From Pictodentalium vernedei (Eukaryota > Mollusca > Scaphopoda > Dentaliida > Dentaliidae): DNA of 64,000 nt. This document shows, piece by piece, positions 22,360 to 35,073 of the stretch. Below the pieces are notes generated by a model that was given only the letters and a program-made list of their open reading frames with translations, did not search any database and was not told where the DNA came from. The first letter of the stretch is position 1; every line of letters begins with the position of its first letter. A program made the translations under genes and the position numbers. The DNA lies in NCBI GenBank assembly GCA_031216915.1, contig CM062296.1:450368287-450432286 (forward strand). Direction: 5' to 3'.

Positions 22360-22590
22360 CACTTATGCCAATTGAGCACGTGATGGCGCTGTGTACTAAG
22401 GCGTACTACGGCAGGGCCCTTCCCTTCAACAAATGCCAACCCTCCTAATGCAAATTTAGTACGTTGGGGAATCGGACCACTGGTCTGTGGTTCTCTCTTA
22501 GTATTTCAGTTCACTTTCACCCGTCAAACTATCCGATACGAAGTGACTCTACTGTCAAAAGTGTCTCTAAACCCAAATAAATAAATAACT
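22360..22590 (+). mobile_element. Degraded SINE, 5'-truncated
   Basis: GATGGCGCTGTGTACTAAGG, GGTTCTCTCTTAGTATTTCA, CACCCGTCAAACTATCCGAT and a short AAATAAATAAATAA tail follow the SINE order. Head and first part of the body are missing. Confidence 0.7.
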
Positions 22591-22855
22591 GACAGTATTC
22601 AAATTCAAGGACAGCATGATTTTTCTCCCCAATCCTATACTCAAGACCTTGACACAGGGTCACTGTCAGGGTTATCTCTACGTGTTGGGCTCGCGTGTGT
22701 GAACCTGAATTACATTCGCTGTCAGGACAAAACTTGATGCAACCACTACACTGAGAGACCCGGTCGCAATGTAAAAATTGTCCAATGTTAAAAGCATAGT
22801 TCGACTTTTTTCATGCCTTGGGGCCAGTAGAATGACTTCTATTTGTATCACCAAT

Positions 22856-22946
22856 CTGCGTGCGTGCTTGCGTGCGTGTGAGCGTGCTTCCGTTCGTGCT
22901 TCTGTTCGTGCGTTCGTACGTCCGTGTGTGCGTACGTACGTGCATG
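22856..22946. repeat. Imperfect (GTGC)n simple repeat
   Basis: About 90 bases of CGTG, TGCG and TTCG tetramers. The overlapping ORFs on both strands (Arg/Ala/Cys repeats on plus, Thr/Arg repeats on minus) are translations of this low-complexity DNA. Confidence 0.85.
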
Positions 22947-24091
22947 TGAAAATGGATGGTGTTTATGCGATCACGGCTCTTCATTACCACTGTGTGAAAC
23001 AAATTTGGAAAAATGTGTTTCTTTCATTTTGATCTTCTGTTTATCAGTTACTGGTCTCCGGAGAAAGCACCAAGGAACACCGATGCATTTTAATGAATAA
23101 AGTTGAGTGAAAGAGATATGTACAACGCATGCAAGAGTGCTAGAATCCACTTAACCATATACTAACAAGAAATTGACAAACTGAAGACTTGGAATTTCAT
23201 CGATATCTTTCTCAATTCAGTAGTATCCAAATTATTCATTTTTTCCGTTGCGAACTTCTTGAGTCAGTTCAAACACGAATGGGATATCAAACAGGGGCGC
23301 CAGCAAACATACATCGCATGTCTTGAACACTGCTCTCTGAAAGCGTTTGGATCGCAGCCAATGCATTTGGTCATTGTTCCATCTCGCATTGAGCTAGGTA
23401 TGAGCTCGTTTTTTTAGTACCTGCTGGCATTACTGGCAACCTGTTCAATTTATGATATCTCCATTTTTATTACAATGTACAGAAAAAGTGGACGAATTTA
23501 TATTGTATCGATAGGGAAGATGAGTGTTGATTTTAATCGAAACATGCTGGTTATGCATTGCTTCGGAACAGTCATGACCGTATTTGATAAAAAATAGTAA
23601 TGAAAACTGAATACTGAACGAAACAACACTGATCGAACAGTTGATTCAATTTTTTGAGGGACACTTTATTCAAAGCACCCAAATTATACTTATTCTTGTT
23701 GCAAGATATTTTCTGTTCCGGACAGAAATAAAATATCCAACAGCAGCCAGCGAAGCTTTGGTCCCTTGAGCTCTTTTGGGAAGTCATTGTTTTGCGGCCA
23801 TGCAAAGCTTCGAAATTCGATTCAATTCGAAATCGACCCCATTATTCGATTAGAGGCACGCTGATTCGAAAATTTTCGAATTGTCAATATGTTCTCAAAA
23901 TTCTACCAAGTATCTCCTTTAGAATTCTTCTCCTGTCATCAGGTCTTCTGTTAGGTAAACCCGACGATAGAAAAGGGGTTCAAGGGGGTTCCTCTTCCGA
24001 AATTACTTTGATTTCGTTGTGTAATATTCTACTTTTTAACTGAATCGCCCAAATAGACTAATTAACATTGAATACAATTCTCAAGCGGAGA
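22947..24091. other. No gene recognised
   Basis: Unassigned. Short frames at 23572-23805 (-) and 23792-24043 (+) have no recognisable content. 23810-23885 is rich in TTCGAA-type self-complementary words. Confidence 0.35.
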
Positions 24092-24098
24092 CGGCCAA

Positions 24099-24295
24099 TA
24101 TTATAACAATAACATGGTTTTCAAAGGCATTACGATTCATTAGCGGCTCAACAGAAATGATCTACAGTCCGAGGCCTTATTAACGGCCCGAGTCGAACTC
24201 GCACGCCGCTAATAAGACAGAAGGCTGTTAATCATTTCTGATGGGCCTCTAATAGATCCGTAATGCCCGAGAAAGTCATGTTATTACTATTATTA
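24099..24295. repeat. Long imperfect palindrome, about 90-bp arms
   Basis: AACAATAACATGGTTTTCAA, GGCATTACG and AGAAATGAT in the left half are mirrored by ATCATTTCT, CGTAATGCC and TCATGTTATTACTATTATTA in the right half. The centre is CCGAGTCGAACTCG. More diverged than the other palindromes, so probably older. Confidence 0.75.
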
Positions 24296-24814
24296 GGACA
24301 AATAGGGAAGTACATTCAAGTAACCTCAAAATAACTGCAAGTCAATAGTTTAATAAGAATTTTTCAACATACTTGTCCTCTAATCAAAAAATGGACTGAC
24401 GTTTTAATGTGAACAGAAAATGAACAATTAAGATAAGAATTTGAACTTTGAATACTCATGAGATGTCGGTATTAACTTTTTAAAGTTTTTCAAAAACCAA
24501 GTATGAAATAACTAAATCAAAAATCCAGCATCGAAGTTTGTTTGCTTAAAAAAAAAACTCAAAAAACAGAATGGTACATATCTGATCTGACCTTATATCA
24601 TTATTGGGTTCCTTGTGTCCCAGTAGAAGGTTTAAACAGCTTTAATCGGTGCAAACGCCAAGATAACTGCTGTGGGGTTGCTTTCCTCGCGCGGTATCCG
24701 AGCTTACAAAGCGAAAACAGAAGATTAGGAATGGGTGTAATTCGGTCACGCTACGTATCGGGTCACGTGTGGATAATGAAAATTATTTTCAGCCCGTGTA
24801 CCGATACGTCGTTA

Positions 24815-26002
24815 TATAACGTCGTTATATTTCTAGACTTCTCCAAATCATTTGAAACCATTGATCAATCGATCCTACCCCAGAAACAGGAATGCTATGG
24901 TATTAGAGGTATTGCCCATCAGTGTTTCAAAGTTATTTACGTGAACGAAACCAGTTCGTCTCGTTCTTGAATACTATTTCGGAAAGGTTACCCATAAATA
25001 CAGGTGTACCACAGGGGTCCATTCTTGTCCCAGTTTTATTTGTATTGTACATCGATATTAACGAATCTACAGATCTCAGTTTACTTCTGTTTGCTGATGC
25101 CACAACGGCCTTTAGGTCAGGCAACAATCTTGACATTCTTACAGTAAGTATAAATTCCGAACTAGCCAAAATAAAACATTGGTGTTCTGCCAACAAACTA
25201 GCCCTCAACCCTGCTAAAACCAAATATATGCCACTCCATCCACAAAACGATTCGTATACGGTAAACGCTATTAAACTAGTTCTAAACAATACAAATATTG
25301 AGCCAGTTGGTAAGAACAAGCAACTATAAAATTACTTGGCGTACATATATTTCAGAGATTGTGGCATTCTGAAATTCAGTGATCTCTACAGCCTTCGCGT
25401 CTCTCTCTTTATGGACGACTGGTCAAACAAAAAATTCCCCAAGTCATTTGATGATACCTTTCAAGTATATAGAAACCCGTCAGGAATGAATACAAGGCAA
25501 ACTGGTAAATTAGATACCCGCAAACCACGAACACAGTTCTCTTCTGAACTGCTTTTACACTCCTTCCCAAGAACCTGGAACAGTATAGACTCACAAATCC
25601 AGCAATTAAATAGACCCAAATTTAAAAAAGTCCTTAATTGATAAAGCTTTGAATAACTATTCCCGTCTTAACTCCAAGTGTGACAACCCGATGTGCTCCG
25701 ACTTTGTCATCCGCCAGTCATATCCTCTGGTATCTCATCCTCCTCTTCCCATCACTTAGTCCTCAAATACCTTCTAGCCCCCTTGAGTCACAAATAACAG
25801 ATCGGACAACCCCGATTTAGGGAAAGCACTTCCATACACTGATGCCAAAGAAACTTGATATCTTTCCTTTTACGGGAATGGCAGGAAGACAGCCTTATAG
25901 GCTATGCCATTTTCATGTTGTATACTAGCTTATGTTCCTGTTTGTCCTGTTTGTTGCAATGTTATTTTGTAATCAATTGACTAGTATACTGAAAAATAAA
26001 GA

Positions 26003-26037
<35 letters not shown>
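24815..26037 (+). mobile_element. 5'-truncated LINE (CR1/Jockey-like), dead
   Basis: The RT region shows VVIFLDFSKSFETIDQSIL, then GVPQGSILVPVLFVLYIDIN and LLLFADATTAF, where the usual catalytic FADD is FADA. The usual post-RT peptides follow (WCSANKLALNPAKTKYM and DLYSLRVSLFMDDW). The RT is split over at least three frames and the 5' part is absent. A 3' UTR containing GGCAGGAAGACAGCC runs to a (TCTG)n tail. A 3' tail of short tandem repeats is typical of CR1-like LINEs. The 36.4 kb element is related. Confidence 0.8.
26003..26037 (+). repeat. (TCTG)n LINE tail
   Basis: About eight TCTG units directly follow AAAAATAAAGATC, as the 3' tail of the LINE. The next element starts within a few bases. 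Confidence 0.85.
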
Positions 26038-26038
<1 letters not shown>

Positions 26039-26040
26039 AA

Positions 26041-27330
26041 ATTCAGATCTCAAAATTTCAAAAATGCATTTTTGGCGACGCTAGACGTCGATTCCATGTA
26101 CACAAATATAAACATTAAGTCGGGCTTTCAATCAATCAAAAAGGCCTTTGAGAAATTTCCAAACCCAAAACGGCCTGATAAACAAATACTCCAACTGTTG
26201 GAAATCAGTCTAAACGGTAATGATTTGAGTTTGACGACCAATATTATCAACAAATCAAAGGTACCCCAATGGGAAAGCATACAGTCCGTCGTTTGCATCC
26301 ATTTTTATGTCAGATTGGGAAGAGGCAGCTTTGGATGCTGCACGCAAAAAACCGTCAGCTTTTTCAGGTATCTGTACGATATTTACTTGGTGTGGGAGCA
26401 ATCGAGGAGTGATTTTCAGGATTTTGTGGATTTTTTAAATAGCCGCGACCCGAACATCAAGCTGAAAGCTAGCAATCAGTTGATTTTTCGGACGTTGCTA
26501 TTTACAAAGGTGAAAAATTTCAATCCACAGGTTGTTTGAATTACATGACGTTCTTTAAACCGACAGACTCCCACCAGCTACTTCACAAAAATTCATTCCA
26601 CCCAAAATATACTTTCAGAAGCATTATCAAGTCGCAGCTTATCCGATTCCATAGAAATTCGAGCAGTAAAAAAAAATTCAACTCTACCTGCTACACGCTA
26701 TTCAGTGCCCTGCTGGAAGGAGGGTACAGTAGTAGATTTTTGCGTGATATTAAGTCGGAACCTCTTAGGCAAATAGAAAATACTGACCCCACGTCGTACC
26801 ATTCCAATCAACCCGTTAAAATCAGGCACAACCGACCAGTTCTTGGCAATGGAAAAGCTACCCTTTGCAGCAAAACCCACTGTAAGCAAAGTTACTTCTT
26901 CAAATAATTTGACTCATTTTTCAGTCATCAGACCAAGTGCCAATACAAACTGAATGACGAGATCGACTGTGACGCGAAAAATATTATTTACCTGATTACT
27001 TGTACTTTGTGTAAATACTAGTATGCAGGAGAAACCAGTTGGCCTTTAAGAATGAGAGCCACCCAACACGTGTCCGACATTGTCAACAAGAACGATACAC
27101 CTGTCTCTGACCACTTCAGTACTCCTGGCCACACATCAGGCAACACTTTAGAATAAGTCCAATCGAGAAAATTCCACTTCAACAAGAAGAGGAATCTACC
27201 AATGAATTCCGAAAGATCCGCGAAAGTTTTTTGATCCGAGAACTTCAAACTTTAAAACTATTTGGTATGAACGTGTGCGCATTCCACCAGGGTAAGAAAC
27301 AATTTTCTTCCCTTTGTCTTTCAGTATAAC
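26041..27330 (+). mobile_element. Penelope-like retroelement relic
   Basis: The beginning shows ATLDVDSMYTNI, the Penelope-type RT start. FFKPTDSHQLLHKNSFHP and FRSIIKSQLIRFHR follow, both characteristic of Penelope-like RTs. Towards the end TCTLCKY, YAGETSWPLRMRATQH and PVSDHFSTPGH match a GIY-YIG endonuclease, and RKIRESFLIRELQTLKLFG matches its C-terminus. The 5' part of the RT is missing and the reading is broken several times, so it is a fossil. It abuts the LINE tail with no spacer. Confidence 0.8.
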
Positions 27331-28167
27331 AGCCAGGCCGTCCAAATAGGTCACATGTTCAAAGTGGAATTTAAAATTCTCAATTCCAAGATAAAACAGC
27401 CCATCCAGTCGCGACACTTGAAAGCCTATTCTAAAAATCGCAGTTTAAGGGATATCTTAGTCAGTTCCAAATTTAAGCCATTGAGCGTACTGGCACTAAC
27501 TGCGTTTGGTCATAAGGCGGATAGTCTGACAACAGGTAATATTCTAATAACAGACGAGTTGATGAGGCAACAAACTAATGGAAACGGCTGAGCTAAACAT
27601 TTCTAACATGGTGTGACACAACAACATTTTATCATCAAAGAAATTATGCTACATGCTTTTATCATCACAATCAAGTGTAAAAGACAGTGACTTTAGGTAA
27701 ACGAAACATATCAAGGAAGCAGTCAATTGACTCTTCCCCAAACACGAATAGTGACAGCACTTCCAAATTGTTCTCCTGAATAGCTAAGTTTAATTTTTCG
27801 TGATTCAAAAACACAGCGCTGTATTTTGAGACAATAACATGGTTTAGCGTGGTGTTCCGTGGTCCCTTATTATTGGGAAAAACTCATGCTTTTTCTGTAT
27901 TTACGACTCAATAGTCGACACATACGATCACAACACAGCAAATGCTGTTACATACCGGGTGCTATGTGAGGGTTGTGCGCTGTACTATTGAAAGGTAAAG
28001 TTTTAAGTTTTGCTTAACTATTCACATGCTGCTGGCGAATATTCCTGCCAAGGACATGATTTCTCTTGCCACTGAAATAAGTATCGTTTGACCACTTTGA
28101 ACTAGAATGGAATGTAAACGGAATGGATATTTTCGCTAAAGATTTCTAAAGTTAAATTTTAATTAAT
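27331..28167. other. No gene recognised
   Basis: A 78-codon ORF (27355-27591, basic, starts MFKVEFKILNSKIKQPIQSR) follows the Penelope relic and might be its 3' flank. No domain is recognised. Confidence 0.35.
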
Positions 28168-28225
28168 TTGTTATCAGATCTAGTCATGGCTGCTTCACAG
28201 CAGCCATGACTAGATTTGATAACAA
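28168..28225. repeat. Hairpin, 26-bp arms
   Basis: TTGTTATCAGATCTAGTCAT and ATGACTAGATTTGATAACAA pair around TTCACA. The half-sequence GCAGCCATGACATGATCTGA at 36024 is related and sits in otherwise unassigned DNA. Confidence 0.85.
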
Positions 28226-28452
28226 AATATCTTGAAAATAATTAAGAGTTAATCACATGGTGGATCAGTTGTTCTTGGCAAGTCACGCCCCGAAATTCCC
28301 TGAAAATACACAAATTGTTTATTCGGTTATTATGTGAAATCGATTGATGACGAAGACTACGCTCTCAACAAAGTTTTTCACACCAGTGCCCCTGCTAGTG
28401 ATCATAAGAGAGACACAACGAGGGCGGAGTACGATGGACTGGAATCAACTAG

Positions 28453-28556
28453 TAGAGTTGGAGACACTCCTGTATTTCACGTGCATCAACGAGCAGAGTT
28501 GGAGACTCCCCTGTATTTCACGTGCACCGAAGACTCGCGTGAAATACAGGAAAAAC
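28453..28556. repeat. Two direct repeats plus one inverted copy
   Basis: GAGTTGGAGAC followed by CCTGTATTTCACGTGCA appears twice about 40 bp apart, and CGCGTGAAATACAGG gives an inverted copy just after. The overlapping 118- and 90-codon ORFs (28334-28690, 28344-28616) owe their length to this and match no family I know. Confidence 0.7.
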
Positions 28557-28853
28557 TTCTGCAAGGGTCTACCCGACATGGGTTCAGTCTTTATACCACG
28601 ATTCAACTTGAATTAAGTGGATGGACCTGTTATTTTTTTAAAGAGATATATCACCTTCTGCTATCTGTTTACATGTACTTTTCTGCCTGACACTGTTTGT
28701 ACCTGGCACATTTCTCAATGAATGTATTGTATTGGGTAACGCTGAATATACACAGCGATCGTGGTGTTATTTGTAAGAGGTGCCATCAAAATCGGTTCAC
28801 AAATACAGTAGACGATTTGTACACAATAATTTCCTGTGTAACTCAATAATTTA

Positions 28854-30391
28854 CACCTGAAACTTAATTAAGCACCTCCTGAAATGTTTCATGAAAGTGA
28901 AGTTGCTGTAACTGATTATTATATTTTAATGATTGCTATGTCTTGCAGTACATTTCAAACACATTCCCTCGTCCACGTGGAACATGCTACCCACGAATGT
29001 CACAAAAACACTATCATCCACATGTAATATCTGGGTACAAAACAAGAAAATGTGTCACTTCTTTTATCAATAAATGTTGACATGGCAAGAAGGAGACTAT
29101 CAGAGGCACTACGATTGTAAATCGTTGGCATGTATGCAACTGGCATGTCATTCAAAGCTATTGGAAGGCAACTTGGCTATAGTCATTCTGTCATCAGCAG
29201 ACTTGTCCGAAAACGTCAACAAAGCAACGATGTTAAGGATCGACCAAGGCATGGACAACATTAAAGGACCTCTCCTCGAAAAGGTTAGGCGTTAACTCTT
29301 TGCATCAAGCGGCGTTTGGAAACGCTCTTGGCTTCCCAACAGGCGTCTGTGCAACAGAGCTGTCCGAAATCGTCTCAAAGCACTGGGTATGAGGTCCACA
29401 GGGGTCATCAAGCGCCCAGCTCTGTCCGATCAGCATCAAAGAAGATGTTTGGAGTGGTGTATGGCATGACAACATCTCAGGTCGTGGAGGAGAGTCCATT
29501 GGTCAGACGAGACTAAATTCCTGTTTCACGTCACAGATGGACGAATGAGAGTGTGGTGGCATAGAAATACTACTTACGTGCCCAAGAACATCAGACCTAC
29601 TGTTCCTTATGGTGGAGGATCTGGGTATGCCTCTCTCATGACTGTAAACTTGATATGGTGACTGTACGTGGGAATTTCAATGGTCATCACCATTCGGGAC
29701 ATTCTTAATCCGGTTGTCGTACCTCATTTTGACACCTACTCGTTGACTACTCGCCCTGTATTCATGGACGACATAGCAAAGCCAAAATCGTTCCAATACT
29801 GTGAGAGCATTCCTGCCGAACAACGCTATTACAACACTACCTTGGCCTGCAATGAGCCCCGATTTGAATCCCTTAGAACACATCTGAGACTTTCATGGAC
29901 GTCGTGTGCAAGCAAAGGATCCGCCTGTACAGAATGTGGCCGATTTGGAAGCTGCATTGCATAAGGAGTGGCGGCAGTTGCCTCTGGACCATATAAGAAG
30001 GCTCACTGGTAGCAGTAGAAGGAGGGTTAAGGCTGTCATCCGGGTAGGTGGTGGATACACTCGTTACTGGTGTCAGACATAGCTCTTTGGTTCAGGAGAT
30101 CACAAGTTACATTTTGTGTCAGTAATTACCGGCATTGTTTCATCATGGACTGTTCCAGCACAATACTTGTCGAGAGAACATTTTTCCATCAAAAGCATTA
30201 ATGACAGATATGTGTAATTAGCGCAATTAAAATACTGCATATTTTCATCATCGTGTTGTCTTTCAATTGTCAATAGACCATTATTTCTCCAAACAATCAC
30301 TTTTGGCCATCTAAAAGATAGCATGAAAGTAATGGCAGTTTCTATTAAGCCCACTGCGAAAAAACAGGGGTGCTTAATTAAGTTCCAGGTG
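28854..30391 (+). mobile_element. Complete-length Tc1/mariner element, inactive
   Basis: The inverted ends begin CACCTGAAACTTAATTAAGC at the left and end GCTTAATTAAGTTCCAGGTG at the right. TA lies immediately outside both (28852-28853, 30392-30393), the usual Tc1/mariner target. The length of 1,538 bp is normal for the superfamily. The transposase inside is broken. A 5'-truncated relative with the same right end lies at 60409-61269. Confidence 0.9.
29082..29992 (+). pseudogene. Tc1-type transposase pseudogene
   Basis: The N-terminal paired-like DNA-binding domain is clear (GMYATGMSFKAIGRQLGYSH, then RLVRKRQQSNDVKDRPRHG). The first catalytic block VHWSDETKFLFHV follows, then a block with FMDDIAKP. 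An in-frame TAA occurs about 13 codons after the likely start ATG at 29082, and another stop follows the DNA-binding domain. The C-terminal half is spread over other frames. The C-terminal motif LNPLEH has decayed to unreadable here but is intact in the second copy. The protein would have cut and pasted the element; it cannot be made now. Confidence 0.85.
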
Positions 30392-30393
30392 TA

Positions 30394-31043
<650 letters not shown>

Positions 31044-31061
31044 TTTATATATATATATATA

Positions 31062-33031
31062 AGTATAATTATAGTCGTCCAGGTTTTATTGTCTTATTAT
31101 CGCTTCGTCGTTTTAGAGTTTATTGTACTCAGTAGTATATATGGGAATGATGGGGAGTGATGAGGGCGGTTGGGTGGGATGTGTTGGGGTTAGTTTTGAT
31201 TAGGATTCTGTCAGTATTTACCTTATGTTATCTTGGGGTGGCGGAGGTGGGGCAGTCTTGTCGTGTCTTTAGAATTAGGATTGTAATCATCCTATATGTC
31301 GTCCAGCTGTCACGTCTAGGTGTTATACTCTAAATCTTATACCCACCCGGTTACTCAGTTTAGTCCACCCCCCCTCCACCACCCTCCTCCATTTATCATT
31401 CACAACTTGTAATTGTGAATGGTGGGTGGAGGTGGATGTTGGGGGTGGGGGTGGGGGTACATTCCGGGGTATTGAGGATATTCCATTCGTACTTCCATAT
31501 GTTCTCCCTATAGCGCCCCGTAGGCTTGCAGTTGTTTATCTTGACGTTCTAGTATGCTTAACGTCATTGTTTACGTAAGTACTTAACTTTTACAGTACTG
31601 GTTTTTTTTGTCTCATTGTTGTTCGTCTGTCACCTGATGAAGTCTTTGAAAGCCGAAAGCTCAATGACTAAAATAGGTCTTCAAGGTGTTACCTACTACT
31701 ATTTTATATATAAGTATATATATATACAGATATATATGTACATATATATATATATAACGAGAAGTTTCGTTTAACGACAGAATGCTAGAATGTCGAAAAA
31801 ATGCCCTCATTTGATCTTTATATGGTACAAAGACCTCTCGCTGTCCGTGCTTCTGCAATCAAAGCACGGACAATACAAACCGACTTAAAAATTTTTTTCC
31901 CTCAGCCGTGAATACTTTTTGTTAACCACAAATATCCCGAACCCTCAATACAATATTCTTTCACTACACTCTCGAACCGTGAAAAATTATACATATTTAC
32001 CAATGATCTGGTTTGAGAAGTTTCACCAACATCAGCTCATAAACAATGCACAAAAGTACAAAAAAGGAAAGACTTGACACATCGGAAAGACTGGACGGAT
32101 AGACTTCCATGTGATTCTTAAAGAATCCTCTCTCTTGAAAAAGAGCATAAGTAAAAACTGAAAAGGTAGACATATTTTGAATTGTTGGATTTTGAAATCT
32201 CTCATTGTAGCACAGATATAGGGATGTAGAATTTCCGCCTTCACACAGGCTGCTTTAATAACATGCTTTATTAAACTACTCATCAATCCCTTGTTTCGTT
32301 ACAAAATAGTATTTTATAGGGTAGAGGCCAAAACACAACGAACAGACTTTCATTAATGAGAAATAAATCCGAACAAACTCAGGGAAGAGAATGAATGATT
32401 TGTTTCAGCGTCGAAAGATGAATCCAGGGTTGTCAGATTAATGTCCAAGAGATTTTGCTTGTGATGGAGTATCCTATTCTTAATTCCATTATGGTATATC
32501 CTGCTGCCCGCTGCTTCCATTTATTTAATTTAAAGAGTACATCCCAACAACAGCACGACACGCGGTTCTTTTAAGTGCTTTATTAGATCGTCCCACTTTA
32601 CATTCATGACTTAACTGGAATGCTAAATTGCTGTATCTTTTCGATGTGGGGAACATTGTCTCGCTAATTGGACGCGATGTTAGATATTCTTGCTGCACTT
32701 AACTCGTTACCCAAGAATAGAGACTTAGTTAAATGTAAGCCCCCTGTGCCCATGGAATTGAGTGTTTTACAGAACTGTCATCACAAAAGCGGACGAAGAA
32801 TTTCGATCGGATGGGGACAATGTCGCGATCCGATCCTAATTCTCTGTCAGTTTTTCTGCCCACAGAACACTAAAATCTCACTTGTTGATTGGTTCTGTCT
32901 TGATATTGCAAAATTTTATGAAATCTTGATCTAGAGCAGGGAGTTATTTCGATTTCCCTGTTCGGTTCCGGTTTTTGCGGCAAACCGGAAAACCCAATTG
33001 CAAGAGGCCGACAAAAAACCCGAATGAACTA
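31062..33031. other. No gene recognised; small hairpins
   Basis: 31368-31460 is an imperfect inverted repeat of C-rich then G-rich DNA around TTCACAACTTGTAATTGTGA. A second interrupted TA tract lies at about 31700-31756. TGTCCGTGCTT...AAAGCACGGACA (31839-31869) and TTCCGGTTTTTGCGGCAAACCGGAA (in two halves, about 32964-32990) are small hairpins. ORFs at 32032-32286 (-) and 32668-32934 (+) show no domain. Confidence 0.45.
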
Positions 33032-33538
33032 ATATCTTACCTCCTACAAGTATCTGAGAATTTCATTGGTTCAAAGACGTCACATGCAGACTACATATAA
33101 AACCACATACGGCCTGTCAACATCAATATTCGCGGACAGCTATGGGTAATCACCCCTTTGTTCATTGATTATTCAAAATGGACGGCAGCCAAAAAAGCTT
33201 CATACTGAAAGATTGAGTGTTGGAAGCCCATATTTGGTCTGAAGTGCAGGTTAGGCAACTTAAAATGCGTCATATTCTGTGGATGTGTGTCATGTTACTT
33301 TCGAAATGAAATTGTTTGGTATGTATGAATTTGCCTTGTTACAATTTATGGGAGAGTGCCTTCTCCCATAAATTGTAACAAGGCAAAGACACGTGAACAC
33401 TTTTTTGAATTCTCTCATTTAATTTTGATCGCTGTTGTTATTAGTTCTGTGCATCGATGCAGCAGTCGGTAAGATATATTCGTTACACAGTTTGTTGGTG
33501 GCCTAATATGGTATATATGGTGTCAGTTAATTCCATAT
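33032..33538. mobile_element. Repeat family H, copy 1 (~507 bp)
   Basis: Nearly the whole segment recurs at 58012-58528. It begins ATATCTTACCTCCTACAAGT, and GGTAAGATAT at about 33470 is its inverted complement, so an element of about 450 bp with short inverted ends is likely, plus about 60 bp of shared flank. The interior contains the family-A hairpin (ACAATTTATGGGAGAGTG and complement). Non-coding. Confidence 0.8.
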
Positions 33539-33674
33539 TCGATGAGATACACTTTATTCATTAATTTTGTTACCCTAATTTCTAAAGCACAGTCGCTCAA
33601 CCATGTGCATTCTATTTGCAGAAGAGATGACGAAACAGGAATATTTTCAAAGAAGGATATGGATCATATTTCAT

Positions 33675-33746
33675 CCCTTGAATGCAGCAAGGTGCTATCT
33701 GCAATGCCAAAAGTATTGCAGTTGGTACCTTGTTGCACTCAAGGGA
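33675..33746. repeat. Hairpin family G, copy 2
   Basis: CCCTTGAATGCAGCAAGGTG at the left and ACCTTGTTGCACTCAAGGG at the right, about 34-bp arms around CAAAA. Related to the hairpin at 3046-3105. It lies inside a 114-codon open frame (33542-33886) that has no other support. Confidence 0.8.
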
Positions 33747-34709
33747 CGATAAAAGTTTTTTCTGAATTTAAAAAAAAAAAAAAACAACGAAAAGAAATTA
33801 ATATTCTAAGGGAAAATTCAAGAAAAATACTAATAATTGTTTTTGGCGTAAAATTCCATTTAAAATGCTCTTTTGCTGTACACTGACATACAAATAATAA
33901 TCACTTAGAAATAAAGAACTGAAAAGTACGGTAATGTAAAAGAAAGCTCAATGAAAACGCCTGGCAAAATAGCTCTAATATTCGACTTGAACAACATAAA
34001 ATAGAGCAACACTGTCAATTTGTGTTGGGCAGCTCGTGGAGCGTGTCCCTCGCCGTTATTACGCAGCTTACAACTTGATACACTGAGCGAAGGGTGCGCG
34101 ATAACCGGACCGCTCCGTGGAAGGTGTCCCGCAGGTGTTAGGTTGAAGCACTAATACCATTTCACTTCTGTGCACTTGAAAGATAGTGGCGTACACGGAG
34201 TCAGTCAATAACGCTCATCCTATTTTTATGTCTTAATCGTTCCAGTCGCAAATGTCAGTTCTCGTGTGTGACTTTTCAGATCAACTGTTCACTTCATGAG
34301 AAAATCGAATTAATTTAGATCAGCGGAAATAAGAAGAAAATAGAAGATAATATTGGTCCAAATCTGAAATATCTCGAGAAAATATACAATATTGTTATAA
34401 AGAAATAATCATCCTTACTCTATCAATGAGGAATCATTTGACAAATAATCCTTCAATGTAGGGTGCACCACTCTTTGGAGCTGACAGAGATCAACTCATC
34501 TTCCCGATAATCTGTTTACTTAGAACAGTTTGTGATGTCAGTTATTAGTTACATGTCAGTAACTCCATTATTTTGTTTACAAATATGTATGTTATTTCCA
34601 AACCTTTCCTACAGCAAGTTATTTATTAAATATAAACAATTTGTTTTGGCAGTCAACAGGAAACACAATTAGCTCATTCAAGTCTGGGAAAAAACAGAGT
34701 GAATTTATT
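33747..34709. other. No gene recognised
   Basis: A poly-A run at about 33770-33784 and AT-rich sequence. I see no coding signal. Confidence 0.4.
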
Positions 34710-34719
34710 GAACATCACC

Positions 34720-35073
34720 TATTTATTTATTTACTGGGGTCTAAAGACACTTTCGACAGCCAGAATCACCTCGTATCGGACAGATTTACGGGTGGACTAA
34801 GCCGGGTTACCAGGAGAGAATCGCCGAGCAACGGCGAGCAACTGTCATACTCCCCAACGTACTAAGTCCACACAAGCAGTGTTAGCATCGTTGAGGACAA
34901 GTACACCATCGACGTGCAGTACGCCTTAGTACACAGCGCACGATGCCCCCACGCGGGCAATTGGGATTAAGTGTCTTTCCCAAGGACACAGAGCGGTTGC
35001 CGTAGGTGGGATTCGAACTGAGGACCTCTCGGTTTCCAGCCAGCATCTCTGCTTATTGAGCCAGCGCGCTCCC
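34720..35073 (-). mobile_element. Full-length SINE with tRNA-like head
   Basis: The tail is (ATTT)n at the left. The body on the minus strand carries the usual CACTTAATCCCAATTGCCCG-type block. The head at the right has the box-B match GTTCGAATCCCAC and a box-A-like GCTCAATAAGC. Target duplication GAACATCACC (34710-34719 and 35074-35083). Confidence 0.9.

Noticed and set aside
22778-23032. 84-codon Arg/Cys/Ala-rich ORF and its antisense partner
   Set aside because: Both are translations of the imperfect GTGC simple repeat.
31630-31665. Possible hammerhead ribozyme (CTGATGA ... CGAAA)
   Set aside because: The core words are present near a TA-rich tract, as in Penelope-like elements, but stem II pairs poorly and no stem III with a cleavage site can be drawn.
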